DNA of 64,000 bases from Oceanospirillaceae bacterium (GTDB lineage: Bacteria > Pseudomonadota > Gammaproteobacteria > Pseudomonadales > Litoribrevibacteraceae). Under the pieces are notes generated by a model. The model was not told the DNA's origin and made no database searches. It saw only the letters and a list, made by a program, of their open reading frames with translations. Positions 19,859-30,000 of this stretch are shown here, one piece after another. The stretch's first letter is position 1; each line of letters opens with the position of its first letter. The stretch spans positions 744,001 through 808,000 of the forward strand of contig JADFAD010000006.1 in NCBI GenBank assembly GCA_015665455.1. Reading direction: 5' to 3'. A program made the translations under genes and the position numbers.

Positions 19859-19889
19859 GGTGACTGAATCAATCTTTGGCTCAGTCACC
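19859..19889 (+). promoter_or_regulatory. Hairpin in the metK-ahcY gap
   Basis: GGTGACTGA and TCAGTCACC form a perfect 9-bp stem with a 13-base loop, ending 16 bases before the ahcY ATG. There is no T run after it, so it is not a normal terminator. It lacks the conserved sequence I know for SAH riboswitches. It may stabilise the mRNA or affect ahcY translation. Confidence 0.5.
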
Positions 19890-19905
19890 AATATGAGAGA
19901 ACATC

Positions 19906-21306
19906 ATGACAGACTTTACAGATTACAAAGTAGCAGCTCAAACACCCGAAGCATTTAAGAACGATGCAGAATGGGGCCGTAAAGAGATCGACATTGCTGA
20001 AGGTGAAATGCCGGCATTGATGGCACTTCGTCGTAAGTACAAAGCAACACAACCTCTTGCTGGTGCAAAGATCATGGGTTGTATTCACATGACAATTCAA
20101 ACCGCTGTTTTGATCGAAACATTGGTTGATCTTGGTGCTGAGGTTCGTTGGTCTTCATGTAATATCTTCTCTACACAGGATCACGCTGCTGCCGCTGTGG
20201 CTGCTGCTGGCGTTCCTGTATTTGCTTGGAAAGGTGAAACAGAAGAAGAATTCCTATGGTGTATTGAACAAACCATTCTTGCAGAAACGGGTTCTGACAA
20301 AGTTTGGGACGCAAACATCATCCTTGATGATGGCGGTGACCTAACTGAAATGGTTCACAACAAATACCCTGCAATGCTTAATGCAATTAACGGTATCTCA
20401 GAAGAAACGACAACAGGCGTACATCGTCTATTAGAAATGATGGAAAAAGGCGAGCTTAAAGTCCCTGCCATCAACGTTAACGATGCCGTAACGAAATCTA
20501 AGAACGATAACAAGTACGGCTGTCGTCATTCTTTAAACGATGCTATCAAGCGTGGTACCGATCACTTACTAGCAGGTAAAAAAGCGCTTGTTGTAGGTTA
20601 TGGGGATGTAGGTAAAGGTTCTGCTCAATCACTGAACCAAGAAGGCATGATTGTTCGCGTAACTGAAGTCGACCCGATCTGTGCGATGCAAGCATGCATG
20701 GACGGTTTTGAGGTTGTTTCTCCTTACATCGACGGTATCAACACCGGTACTTTGGAAGGCATCAATAAAGAACTTCTTGCTAAAACAGACTTGATCGTAA
20801 CAACCACTGGTAATGCTGATGTTTGTGATAAGAACATGCTTCAGTCACTTAAGTCTGGAGCAGTGGTTTGTAACATCGGTCACTTCGATAATGAAATCGA
20901 TACTGCGTTCATGCGCGAGAACTGGGAATGGCAAGAAGTTAAGCCACAGGTTCATAAAGTTATTCGTAATTCAGACAACAATGATCACCTGATCCTGCTA
21001 TCTGAAGGTCGTCTAGTTAACCTAGGTAACGCAACGGGCCACCCAAGCCGTATCATGGACGGTTCATTTGCTAACCAAGTATTGGCTCAAATGTACCTAT
21101 GGGATGCTAAGTTCGCAGACTTACCTGAAGCGGATAAAGCAGAAAACATCTACGTAAAAGTTCTGCCTAAGAAACTGGATGAAGAAGTTGCAGCAGACAT
21201 GGTTGCAGGTTTCGGCGGTGTATTAACTCAGCTTACTCAAGAGCAAGCAGACTACATCAATGTTCCGGTAGAAGGCCCTTACAAGCCTGAGTCATACAAG
21301 TACTAA
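19906..21306 (+). CDS. ahcY: S-adenosylhomocysteine hydrolase
   Basis: NAD-containing enzyme that splits S-adenosylhomocysteine into adenosine and homocysteine, removing the inhibitor made by methyltransferases. Motifs: [15 protein letters not shown], the lysine/aspartate catalytic segment [17 protein letters not shown], the NAD-binding loop [14 protein letters not shown], and [10 protein letters not shown]. The C-terminal PYKPESYKY is the usual ending. At 466 residues it has the length of the bacterial enzymes with the extra insert. It lies downstream of metK and upstream of metF and ends at a strong terminator. Confidence 0.97.
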   Translation: MTDFTDYKVAAQTPEAFKNDAEWGRKEIDIAEGEMPALMALRRKYKATQPLAGAKIMGCIHMTIQTAVLIETLVDLGAEVRWSSCNIFSTQDHAAAAVAAAGVPVFAWKGETEEEFLWCIEQTILAETGSDKVWDANIILDDGGDLTEMVHNKYPAMLNAINGISEETTTGVHRLLEMMEKGELKVPAINVNDAVTKSKNDNKYGCRHSLNDAIKRGTDHLLAGKKALVVGYGDVGKGSAQSLNQEGMIVRVTEVDPICAMQACMDGFEVVSPYIDGINTGTLEGINKELLAKTDLIVTTTGNADVCDKNMLQSLKSGAVVCNIGHFDNEIDTAFMRENWEWQEVKPQVHKVIRNSDNNDHLILLSEGRLVNLGNATGHPSRIMDGSFANQVLAQMYLWDAKFADLPEADKAENIYVKVLPKKLDEEVAADMVAGFGGVLTQLTQEQADYINVPVEGPYKPESYKY

Positions 21307-21341
21307 CCAGCATTCGTTTGTTGAATCATTAGTTCTTGCAG

Positions 21342-21373
21342 GAAGGGGCGCTGAACAGTGCCCCTTCTCTTTG
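21342..21373 (+). terminator. Intrinsic terminator after ahcY
   Basis: GAAGGGGC pairs with GCCCCTTC and an inner CTG/CAG extends the stem to about 11 bp; TCTTT and later T runs follow. It lies 36 bases after the ahcY stop, so metF probably has its own promoter or depends on read-through. Confidence 0.8.
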
Positions 21374-21470
21374 GCTTTTATTGACAGCTCTGCTTAGTGT
21401 TTAGATCGATTGTATATCCCCACCCGTTTTATTAAATATTTCTCCACGTTTTTATCTAATGAGAATACCT

Positions 21471-22316
21471 ATGAGCAATTTCAGATTAAGTTTCGAATTC
21501 TTTCCTACCAAGACCGAGGAAGGCCATAAAAAGCTATTATCTACTCGTGACATGTTAGCAACAGAAGCTCCTGACTTTTTCTCTGTCACCTATGGTGCAG
21601 GCGGTTCAACCAGAGATAGAACTCTGAGCATCGTCACTGAATTGAATGAACTTGGCGTTCCTGCAGCACCTCATTTGTCCTGCGTTGGCGATTCCATTGA
21701 AGAACTTCGCGACCTCTTAAACATCTATAAAGAGAATGGCGTAAATCGGATTGTTGCTCTGCGCGGTGACTTACCTTCAGGCATGAAAGCTTCATCTGGT
21801 GAGCTTCGTTACGCGAACGAACTCGTCGAATTTATTCGCAAAGAAACGGGCGATCATTTCCATCTTGAAGTCGCTGCTTACCCTGAAATGCATCCCCAAG
21901 CCTCTTCTTTTGAAACGGATTTAGATAACTTCGTACGTAAAGTTGAAGCAGGCGCAAACAGTGCCATCACCCAATATTTTTACAACATTGATGCGTTCTA
22001 TTACTTTGTGGATCGCGTTCAAGCAAAAGGCATTAATATTCCCATCGTACCCGGCATCATGCCAATCACTAACTACAGCAAGCTTGCTCGATTCTCAGAC
22101 GCGTGTGGTGCGGAAATCCCACGCTGGATTCGTAAGCAACTAGAAGCGTACGGCGATGATATTGATAGTATCCAAAAGTTTGGCGAAGAAGTTGTCACTG
22201 CTATGTGCCAAGAGTTAGTTGATCAAGGGGTACCTGGACTTCATTTCTACACATTGAACCAAGCAGCACCTAACTTAGCGATCTGGCGTAACTTGGAAAT
22301 GGATGTTGAAGCTTAA
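21471..22316 (+). CDS. metF: 5,10-methylenetetrahydrofolate reductase
   Basis: Flavoenzyme making 5-methyltetrahydrofolate, the methyl donor for homocysteine-to-methionine conversion. The protein starts MSNFRLSFEFFPTKTEEG, with the FEFFPPK-like loop of the TIM barrel near residue 7, followed by SVTYGAGGSTRDRT and VAAYPEMHPQA, all family landmarks. I take the ATG at 21471, preceded by GAGAA, instead of the in-frame ATG four codons upstream, which has no ribosome site. The length, 281 residues, is normal. It completes the metK-ahcY-metF set. Confidence 0.95.
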   Translation: MSNFRLSFEFFPTKTEEGHKKLLSTRDMLATEAPDFFSVTYGAGGSTRDRTLSIVTELNELGVPAAPHLSCVGDSIEELRDLLNIYKENGVNRIVALRGDLPSGMKASSGELRYANELVEFIRKETGDHFHLEVAAYPEMHPQASSFETDLDNFVRKVEAGANSAITQYFYNIDAFYYFVDRVQAKGINIPIVPGIMPITNYSKLARFSDACGAEIPRWIRKQLEAYGDDIDSIQKFGEEVVTAMCQELVDQGVPGLHFYTLNQAAPNLAIWRNLEMDVEA

Positions 22317-22355
22317 TCCAGCTCAGGGGAAATAAAACGTCTACATTTACACCTT

Positions 22356-22392
22356 AAAGGCAGAGTCTACTTTCAGTAACTCTGCCTTTTTT
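22356..22392 (+). terminator. Intrinsic terminator after metF
   Basis: AAAGGCAGAGT pairs perfectly with ACTCTGCCTTT across a 12-base loop, followed by TTT. It ends the metF transcript 40 bases past the stop. Confidence 0.88.
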
Positions 22393-22455
22393 ATGGCCTT
22401 TCTGCTACTTTATCAAGAACAGCTAAGTATGAATTTCCATCAACGGAGAAAAATA

Positions 22456-22830
22456 ATGAAACTGACTATTAAAGGAAGCGTTGGTGACAATGATGTTAAT
22501 CTGGAGGTCGAGCTAAGTGATGCAGACGTCTCTCAACTGGTTAACCAGTTAAAGTTCACTTCTGAGAACACTGATCCCCCTTCTCCTTTGGTCAGAAGCA
22601 GACCCGATCCAAAGACCTCTGAATTATCAGAGTCACTTAACTTTATTCAAAAACAAGGAAAAGTGACTCAATACCAGTTAATAGATCAACTGGCTGATTT
22701 AGGCCTTAAAGATGCAGACATTAAACGCGCGATCATGTGGCTCAATCACCATGCAGACATAAAAGTGGAAACGCAATCAAAGGGTCAACACAGCCAGTAT
22801 CATATATTTCATTGGCAACCGACGGATTAA
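22456..22830 (+). CDS. Hypothetical protein, 124 residues, possible winged-helix C-terminus
   Basis: I do not recognise the family. From the ATG at 22456, which has GGAG seven bases upstream, it reads MKLTIKGSVGDNDVNLEVELSD: an N-terminal beta-rich part of about 35 residues. A Pro/Ser-rich linker follows (about 40-55). The C-terminal 65 residues, beginning ELSESLNFIQKQGKVTQYQL, have helix-turn-helix spacing and could be a small winged helix. No signal peptide or TM segment is visible. The frame continues upstream to 22393 through the metF terminator, so that longer start is unlikely. It stands alone, convergent with the phosphate cotransporter gene. Confidence 0.75.
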   Translation: MKLTIKGSVGDNDVNLEVELSDADVSQLVNQLKFTSENTDPPSPLVRSRPDPKTSELSESLNFIQKQGKVTQYQLIDQLADLGLKDADIKRAIMWLNHHADIKVETQSKGQHSQYHIFHWQPTD

Positions 22831-22840
22831 TAAATCTCGT

Positions 22841-24538
22841 TTAGGTGTCTGGTGAAATATGATCCGGCAGCATCAAAATAGCGATGCGCCGAGATAAAGA
22901 GTAAATGTGCCTAGCCTGTTCACAAAAGGCCATCTCCAATCGAAAAACCAAAGGTCGATTTCCGTCATGAATCAATTTCTCCGCCTGACGATTAAAGATT
23001 GCAGCAATCGCCATTTCTATATCATCTGACATTAATAAAACTTGCTGTGCGGCTTTTTGATCTTCAGAACTCACTGCCTTCATCGCATAAGCAAAAGCTT
23101 TTTCCAGCTCAATGAGAAGTTTCATAAAGTCTTCTCGTGTCTCTTCACTTGACCATATTTCAAACTTAATAAACTTTTTGGCAATCCCTACTAGTCCAAC
23201 AGAAACACCATCCCCTACATGTTCAATATGATCAATGGCTGCCATCAATTGCATAAACTCTTTCGACTGATACTCCGTTAATTGGGTCTTACGAATGGCG
23301 CCTAAGTAGCGCAATAAATACTCCTGAAGAACGTCGACCTGATCATCTATTTTACTGACCTCTTTAATTTCAGATTTCTTTCTGTTTCCAACCACCTTAC
23401 TGAAGTGGTCGAGCATCCCAATAACTATTTGCCCCATATGGGAGACTTCTAATCTGACCCTTGCCATGGCAAGCGCGGGAGAATTTAATAGTTCACGATC
23501 AAGATACTTAGCACTGACGATCTCTTTCTCAATAACTTTCTTGGTCGGTATTAGCCAGTTGGCAAACCGACCTAAATACAAAGTAAAAGGCAAGAACAGC
23601 AAGGTATTCACAATATTAAACAGCGTATTTGCATTCGCTATTTGTCGTGGCGCCTCTTGAGCTACTTTCTCCAATCCATCCAAAATCATAACTTCAGGTG
23701 AAAGCATGACACTTAAATTTGCCAAAAACGGGATTAATGGCAACCAAATCAACACGCCGATCACATTAAATAAAACATGAATCAAAGCCGCTCGTCGCGC
23801 TGCAATGGATTTACCAATCGAAGCTAAAACCGCTGTAATACAGGTTCCGATGTTAGCGCCTAAGGCTAAAGCGATACCTGCTTCAAGTTCTACAAACCCT
23901 TGACTGGCCATAACAATAACTATGGCTGTGGTCGCGGAAGACGATTGAATTAACGCAGTAAATCCTGCCGACACAAATATACCTAATAAAGGCATCGACA
24001 TATTTTGCATGAAATCTAAAAATGGCGCATAAGACCTAAGAGGCGCCATTGCTTCGGTCATTATGTTCATTCCAAAAAAGATGAGCCCCAAACCTAAAAC
24101 AGTACTTCCGTAAGCTTTAAATTTTTCTTGTTTGCCAAAAAACCAACATGAAAACCCCACAGCAATCAGCACCATGGCCGCTTTAGTGACTTTAAAAGCC
24201 ACTATTTGAGCAGTGATTGTCGTGCCAACGTTCGCGCCCATAATGACGCCGATAGACTGTGTTGTGGTCATCAACCCGGCAGACACAAATCCAACAACTA
24301 ATACCGTTGTAACCGATGATGACTGAATTACGGATGTTACGGCAGCACCAGACAAAGCCCCCACAAACCTGTTATGTGTCACAGTCGCCAACCATGACTT
24401 GAGTCTGCGACCTGCGATCATTTGCAACGCGCCACTCATTATCTCTATGCCATACAAAAAAAGGGCAAGACCTGCTGCCAGACTTACCAGCATCGAAAAC
24501 CAATTCAATCCAACGAACTCTCCAGCGATCTCAGTCAA
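22841..24538 (-). CDS. Na/Pi cotransporter family protein with C-terminal PhoU-like domain
   Basis: Inner-membrane sodium-dependent phosphate transporter (NptA/YjbB type; Pi uptake or export). The membrane half shows the inverted repeat of the family, each copy with a QSSS signature: SVIQSSSVTT near residue 70 and ALIQSSSATT near 195. About eight to nine hydrophobic segments lie in residues 12-330. The cytoplasmic part from about 340 to 550 is helical and PhoU-like. The start is TTG (24538) with AAGGA six bases upstream; I see no better ATG at the conserved N-terminus. Length 565 is normal. It is divergent from rsmE with about 140 bases between. Confidence 0.88.
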   Translation of the reverse strand: MTEIAGEFVGLNWFSMLVSLAAGLALFLYGIEIMSGALQMIAGRRLKSWLATVTHNRFVGALSGAAVTSVIQSSSVTTVLVVGFVSAGLMTTTQSIGVIMGANVGTTITAQIVAFKVTKAAMVLIAVGFSCWFFGKQEKFKAYGSTVLGLGLIFFGMNIMTEAMAPLRSYAPFLDFMQNMSMPLLGIFVSAGFTALIQSSSATTAIVIVMASQGFVELEAGIALALGANIGTCITAVLASIGKSIAARRAALIHVLFNVIGVLIWLPLIPFLANLSVMLSPEVMILDGLEKVAQEAPRQIANANTLFNIVNTLLFLPFTLYLGRFANWLIPTKKVIEKEIVSAKYLDRELLNSPALAMARVRLEVSHMGQIVIGMLDHFSKVVGNRKKSEIKEVSKIDDQVDVLQEYLLRYLGAIRKTQLTEYQSKEFMQLMAAIDHIEHVGDGVSVGLVGIAKKFIKFEIWSSEETREDFMKLLIELEKAFAYAMKAVSSEDQKAAQQVLLMSDDIEMAIAAIFNRQAEKLIHDGNRPLVFRLEMAFCEQARHIYSLSRRIAILMLPDHISPDT

Positions 24539-24677
24539 AGGCGATCCTTACTCAATAAACGAATAGGTAAATACGCTAAAAACAAAATCAAAGCCGTAAT
24601 TAATGCATATTGGTATTGGTAAAAAAGCTTAAGAGATCTTAAAATCATAGCCTTAGCCTCTTTCGATCTCCAATAAA

Positions 24678-25406
24678 ATGCGTATCCCTCGAATATATAA
24701 CAAAGCTCTAGCCCACGAAAAAGACAGCCTGATACTCGATTCAGACCTCAGCCACTACATTGGCAGAGTGTTAAGAATGAAAGTTGGACAGCAACTCTTT
24801 CTCTTCGACGGTATGGGCTATGAAGTACTCGCTGAAATCACTGAATTCATTAGCAAACAATCCGTCAGTGTTTCAGTCATAGAAATAGTGCCCAATTCAA
24901 AAGAATCTCCTCTCTATATTCATCTAGGGCAGAGCATCTCTAAGGGTGACAGAATGGAGTTCACCATTCAGAAATCTGTTGAGCTTGGTGTAGCGGAAAT
25001 AACCCCTATCTGGGCCGAACGATGTGAAGTAAAACTCAAAGGTGAGCGCTTAACAAAGAAGGTCGAGCATTGGCAAAGCATCGCTGCATCCGCCTGCGAA
25101 CAATGCGGCCGCAATGTTGTTCCCAAAATAAATTCGCCAATGTCTTTAGATCAATGGTTAGAAGAAAGAAACGAAGAAATTAAAATCACACTTCACCATA
25201 GGGCCAATGCCGATTTAAGGACGATAAAAGCACCGACCAATGCCGCTTTGCTTATCGGTCCAGAAGGCGGGTTAACTGAGCGAGAAATCAAGGAAAGTGA
25301 ATCAAGCGGGTTTAAATCGATTACTCTCGGACCAAGAGTATTAAGAACAGAAACAGCCAGTTTAGCCGTACTGTCTCTTATGCAATACCAGTGGGGCGAT
25401 TTATAA
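24678..25406 (+). CDS. rsmE: 16S rRNA m3U1498 methyltransferase
   Basis: SPOUT-class enzyme methylating N3 of U1498 in 16S rRNA. The N-terminal PUA-like domain starts MRIPRIYNKALAHEKDSLIL. The C-terminal trefoil-knot domain contains LLIGPEGGLTEREI and LGPRVLRTETASLAVLSLMQYQWGD, the SAM-binding signatures of RsmE. At 242 residues the length is normal. It is convergent with chpC, with only 28 bases between stops. Confidence 0.96.
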   Translation: MRIPRIYNKALAHEKDSLILDSDLSHYIGRVLRMKVGQQLFLFDGMGYEVLAEITEFISKQSVSVSVIEIVPNSKESPLYIHLGQSISKGDRMEFTIQKSVELGVAEITPIWAERCEVKLKGERLTKKVEHWQSIAASACEQCGRNVVPKINSPMSLDQWLEERNEEIKITLHHRANADLRTIKAPTNAALLIGPEGGLTEREIKESESSGFKSITLGPRVLRTETASLAVLSLMQYQWGDL

Positions 25407-25434
25407 CCCCACCTAACAACCTCAAAACCGACAG

Positions 25435-25884
25435 TTAAGACAGTTGCATTAGCATCGCTTCTAGCTTCTCGAGATCAGGGATAACAACCGTTTGCCCCTC
25501 AACTTGTGCAGCCGCTCTTTCTGTGGGTAATAAGAAAGCATCCGACGCTGTGATCTCATCTGAATTCACACGAACCAACGTAGGCAAATCCGCGATAGGT
25601 AACGCAAAGAAATCAAACTTTGCGTTATTAGACAATCGATTAACCACTGCAAATCGGGTACGTTCAGTGATTTCTAGTGCAGCTTCTTCGTTCATCAGCT
25701 CCAACGATAAAACAGGAACCTTCGTATTTCTCCACGAGAAGTAACCCATGAACCACTCAGGCCCTTCTTCTTTTATAGGCGCCTGATAAGGAATTACTTC
25801 TGCAACAGAAACATTAGGCAGCAACAGATTTTTTGGTTCCTTTGGAAGACGTAAACAAGCTACCTGGCTTGACTGTTCAGCCAT
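25435..25884 (-). CDS. chpC: ChpC, CheW-like adaptor of the Pil-Chp system
   Basis: Single CheW-type domain of 149 residues (for example WFMGYFSWRNTKVPVLSLELMNEEA and FALPIADLPTLVRV). CheW proteins couple a chemoreceptor to a CheA kinase; in P. aeruginosa ChpC is thought to link additional receptors to ChpA. It is last in the pilGHIJK-chpABC run, 17 bases after chpB. The N-terminus is short for a CheW protein but the fold looks complete. Confidence 0.85.
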   Translation of the reverse strand: MAEQSSQVACLRLPKEPKNLLLPNVSVAEVIPYQAPIKEEGPEWFMGYFSWRNTKVPVLSLELMNEEAALEITERTRFAVVNRLSNNAKFDFFALPIADLPTLVRVNSDEITASDAFLLPTERAAAQVEGQTVVIPDLEKLEAMLMQLS

Positions 25885-25901
25885 GAAAAATCACCTATCA
25901 A

Positions 25902-27044
25902 TTAAAATGGATAAATCGGATCATCAATGGACACATCACCTGAGTGCTCATCCACAATAACCGCGTCTTGATACTTTGAAGCAATAATCTGCACCAGCTT
26001 TTCTGCTAACTCTTCAGGCGTTGCCTGGAAATTACTTTTCCCGGTTGCCAATACAGATTCAGGCATTGAAGCACTCGCACACGTGGAGAGTTTCTGAACC
26101 CAAACGTCGGCGCCCGAATCGGCCATAGCAACAGTACCATCCGAAGCATCATCCCCCATGCCACTGAAAATAATTGCACCGGTATCAGGTCCATAGCACT
26201 GAGCAAACTCTTTCATCACATGGGAAATCGAAGGGCTGTATAAGCCTTGCCATGGGCGGTTATGAACAAAGATAACCCCCTCTTCTTTCGTACATCGGAT
26301 TTGATGGTTTACAGGCACAATATGAACTTCACCAACGCCCACTTTTTTACGATGGCTGCATTGGCGCATATCAAACACCGAATGACGACCCAGCACCTGA
26401 TTCAGCACAGGTAAAAAGTTATTATCTATATGTTGGGCGTACACAAACCCTATAGGTAATCCCTCTGGTAATACATCCAAGAAGCGCTTTACTGCTCCTG
26501 GACCACCTAAGGAAGCACCGATGACCCATACATAGGGCGCTGGCTCTCCCTTCTTTAAAGGATTTTTTATATTCGAAGGCAAAGATATTCGCTGCTTAAT
26601 GTCGCTCTTAATAGAGCTCATTAAAGGCACATCAGAAGTAGCGTCTTCTGCACTTTCCTGAACACTTTGAACCTCTGGGATTTCTAATTCGGGGATAGAA
26701 ATATTATCCACAGGCGTCAGTACTGAGCGAACCTTCTTATTAAAGCGTCTTTGCCAACGAATAAACTCATCACTGTTGAATGGAGGCACTTCGCCTTCAC
26801 CAAACAAAAGTGGCACCGTCACGGTATCCAGCATTTCATCAAGAAAGTCAGACCAACGATCCTCATCAGCAAGATCAATAATCCAAGCAGCAATCGTCTC
26901 ATCAGCAATTTCTTCCGATGACACTCGATCAGGGGAAGTATTTAAAGCCACAGTCAGACCAATCTCTTCCACTGCCTTTCCCAGTGTATTTTTATGAAGA
27001 GGTTCGTCTGAAACTATGCCTACTTTCTTTCCTGTAATGGTCAA
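25902..27044 (-). CDS. chpB: ChpB, CheB-like methylesterase of the Pil-Chp system
   Basis: Demethylates receptor PilJ, opposing PilK. The C-terminal half (about residues 165-350) is a CheB esterase domain with the catalytic triad in GASLGG (Ser), AQHID (His) and SGMGDDASDG (Asp). The N-terminal 125 residues look like a degenerate receiver: it reads VGIVSDEPLHKNTLGKAV and lacks the acidic pair and phospho-acceptor pattern of true receivers. In CheB this domain normally gates the esterase, so control here must differ. Length 380. It overlaps neither neighbour: 8 bases after chpA and 17 before chpC. Confidence 0.9.
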   Translation of the reverse strand: MTITGKKVGIVSDEPLHKNTLGKAVEEIGLTVALNTSPDRVSSEEIADETIAAWIIDLADEDRWSDFLDEMLDTVTVPLLFGEGEVPPFNSDEFIRWQRRFNKKVRSVLTPVDNISIPELEIPEVQSVQESAEDATSDVPLMSSIKSDIKQRISLPSNIKNPLKKGEPAPYVWVIGASLGGPGAVKRFLDVLPEGLPIGFVYAQHIDNNFLPVLNQVLGRHSVFDMRQCSHRKKVGVGEVHIVPVNHQIRCTKEEGVIFVHNRPWQGLYSPSISHVMKEFAQCYGPDTGAIIFSGMGDDASDGTVAMADSGADVWVQKLSTCASASMPESVLATGKSNFQATPEELAEKLVQIIASKYQDAVIVDEHSGDVSIDDPIYPF

Positions 27045-27052
27045 TCTAATAC

Positions 27053-30000
27053 CTACTCTTTTCCAACCAACAGCTCAATGGTTTCTAACAATGTCGTTTC
27101 TTGGAAAGGTTTCCCCATATAGTGATTCACTCCAATAGACATTGCTCGTTCGCGATGCTTCTCACCCGTACGAGAGGTAATCATGATAATCGGTAATTCT
27201 GAAAGTTGCTCGTTATGACGAACAAAAGAAGCCACTTCGAATCCATCCATTCGAGGCATTTCAATATCAAGCAACATGATATCAGGGCGTTCATCCTGCA
27301 GTTTGGCAATGGCATCAACACCATCTTTGGCAGTAGAAACTTCGTACCCTTGTCGCTGAAGAACACGCGTCGTTACTTTTCTTACCGTGACGGAATCATC
27401 CACAACCATAACTCGCAGAGGACGATCCTCTACTTCGTTGGCTTGCTCAATGACATCAGCAGTTGAAGCCGCTTCTTGCAATTGAGCATGCTCTGAACGA
27501 ATCAAAGAGGCCAAATCAAGAATAATAACCACACTACCATCACCAAGAATGGTTGCACCAGAAACACCATCAACGGTGCTGAACTGAGCCCCCAGAGATT
27601 TCACAACCACTTCTCGACTGCCCATCAAACTGTCTACCTGAAGCGCAATTGGGTGCTCAGCACCACGAACAAGTAAAACAGGTAAAGGCAACACTTGATT
27701 CTGAAGCTTTGGAGTATGACCAGACTTCAGTAGGTCACCCATATACTCCATATGATATTCTTTGCCCGCATAGACATACGGTAAATTCGACCCCTCACGA
27801 TAGAACTCTTCAAGTTCATAAGGGCTCACACGCACAATACCTTCGATGGTATTCAAAGGAACGGCGTAAAGATCATCACCGATCTTAACCATCAGCGCTC
27901 TGTTCACGGATACCGTAAACGGCAATCTGATGTCAAACTCAGAGCCTTTGCCATAAACTGAGTCAATTGCAACGTTACCGCCCAATTGCTTAATCTCACT
28001 GTTTACAACATCCATGCCCACGCCACGCCCAGAAATCTGAGTTACTTTCTTCGCCGTAGAAAACCCAGGGCTGAAAATGAACTGCATCACTTCGTGGTCG
28101 GTTAAGTCGGACTCTGGTTTCATTAATTGACGTTCAATGGCTTTATTACGAACAGCTTCAAAGTTAACGCCAGCGCCATCATCCTTCAATGTAAGTACGA
28201 CATCCCCGCCTTCGCGTCCAACAAACAGCTCAATCGTGCCCTTTGCTTTCTTACCCGCTTTCTTACGTACATCCGGCATTTCTATGCCATGGTCTACCGC
28301 ATTTCGAAGCATATGCTCTAACGGTGCAACCATGCGATCAAGAACCGTCCGGTCCATTTCACCTTCAGCATTATGAACCTTGAAATCAACTTGTTTCCCA
28401 AGTTCCTGACTGACCTGACGAACAATTCTGCGTAGACGTGGTACCAAACGACTGAAAGGCACCATTCGAGTATGCATCAAGCCTTCTTGGAGTTCGGTGT
28501 TAATTCTTGATTGCTGAAGCAGTAAGGTTTCTGAATCACGCACTTTATTTTCTAGCGTAGAACGTAGATCAAGAATATCGGTTACCGACTCCAATAATGA
28601 GCGAGATAACTGCTGCATATTGGTGTAGCGATCCATCTCAAGCGGATCAAAATCATCATAATCATGACTTTGCTGCATTTCGGTACGATAAGAGATTTGA
28701 GCTTGAGTCTCTAAATCAAGTCGTTTGAGCTGCTCCTGAAGACGACCAATCGTGATGTCCATATCTTCAAGGGTGAAGCCTATATCTGAAACTTCTGTTT
28801 CCAATCGACCACGGGAGATAGAGGTCTCACCCGCAAGATTAACCAAATCTTCAAGTAAGTTGGATGAAACTTTAACAACTTCCTGCCCTGAACCTGTTTT
28901 ACCCTGTTCAGATATGCCTTCTCTAACCGTAGGGCCGAACTCAGGTGCAGGAATGCGTTCAATCTCAACTTCATTACCGAGTATTAATTCGTCAGGAACG
29001 GACTCATCTAAATCGCCTAATTGAGTCAATTCATCCAACAACTTCTCTTCATCCACCACTAGAGAATCAATACCTAGTGCGCCAACGTCATCTAACGATA
29101 TGTCTTCTAACTCGGTAGGTTCTTCTGGTTGCTCTGTAGTTTCAGGTAATACGCCTAATTCAGACAAGGAGAAGTTATCTGAAGCATCTGCATCACTGCT
29201 TTCTAACTCTGAGCTAACACGACTTAAAACATCATCGCTAACATCTTGTTCTGAAGAATGAGAGATGCTCTCAATTTTGGACTGTAACGCATCAATTCGA
29301 ACTTCTAGCCCAGAGAAGAACTTATCATCAAAATTTTCTACTGGGTTTTCAACATAAGCCTCAAGCTCATGCGTACAACCAGATAAATCATCCAGTTTAG
29401 CCAGCTTAGCGCCGCCTTTCAGAGTATGAAGCAAGCGTAATACTTCGTCTTTTACTTTTTGATCAGAAGGATCTGCTCTCCAGCTGTGCGCTGCATTATC
29501 CAAGGCTTCGAAAAGCTCCACAGCTTCATCAGAGAAAATACCAGATATTTCTAGCTCTGCGGCATCAAGTGCAGATAAGCCCAAAGAGCTCAAATCGAAC
29601 TCGGGTTCCACAGGCGTTATTGCATTTGAAATTGCAGCATCTATGTCTGAAACATCCATATCAGAAACATCAAGCGTATCACCAAGAGACGGGAGTTCAA
29701 CTTCCTCCTCCAAAGAAGAATCCAACGATATATCATCAAGGGACAAGTCTGGAAGGCTGTCCTCTGAGACAGGAGTGAGCTCATTTTCATCAAGCGCATC
29801 TAGTTCTAGACTTTCAGGTTCCTGCTCACTGGCCACGTCAGAAGGCACATCCAGTTCAATATCTTCAAGCGAAGAAAGATCCAAGCTCTCTAATTCTTGC
29901 TCAACTTCTAGTTCAGAAGGTAGGTCCAACTCAGTCTCAGGAGCGGCATCAAACTCTTCTAAAGAAGGTTCAATAAGCGTTTCTTCTTCCAAAACTGACA

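Noticed and set aside
19829-19905. SAH riboswitch upstream of ahcY
   Set aside because: Only a single hairpin is seen; the conserved core sequence and pseudoknot of that class are not recognisable, so it is listed only as an unexplained hairpin.
24629-24642. Inverted repeat TTAAGAGATCTTAA before rsmE
   Set aside because: Only six-base AT-rich arms in an AT-rich gap; expected by chance at this length.
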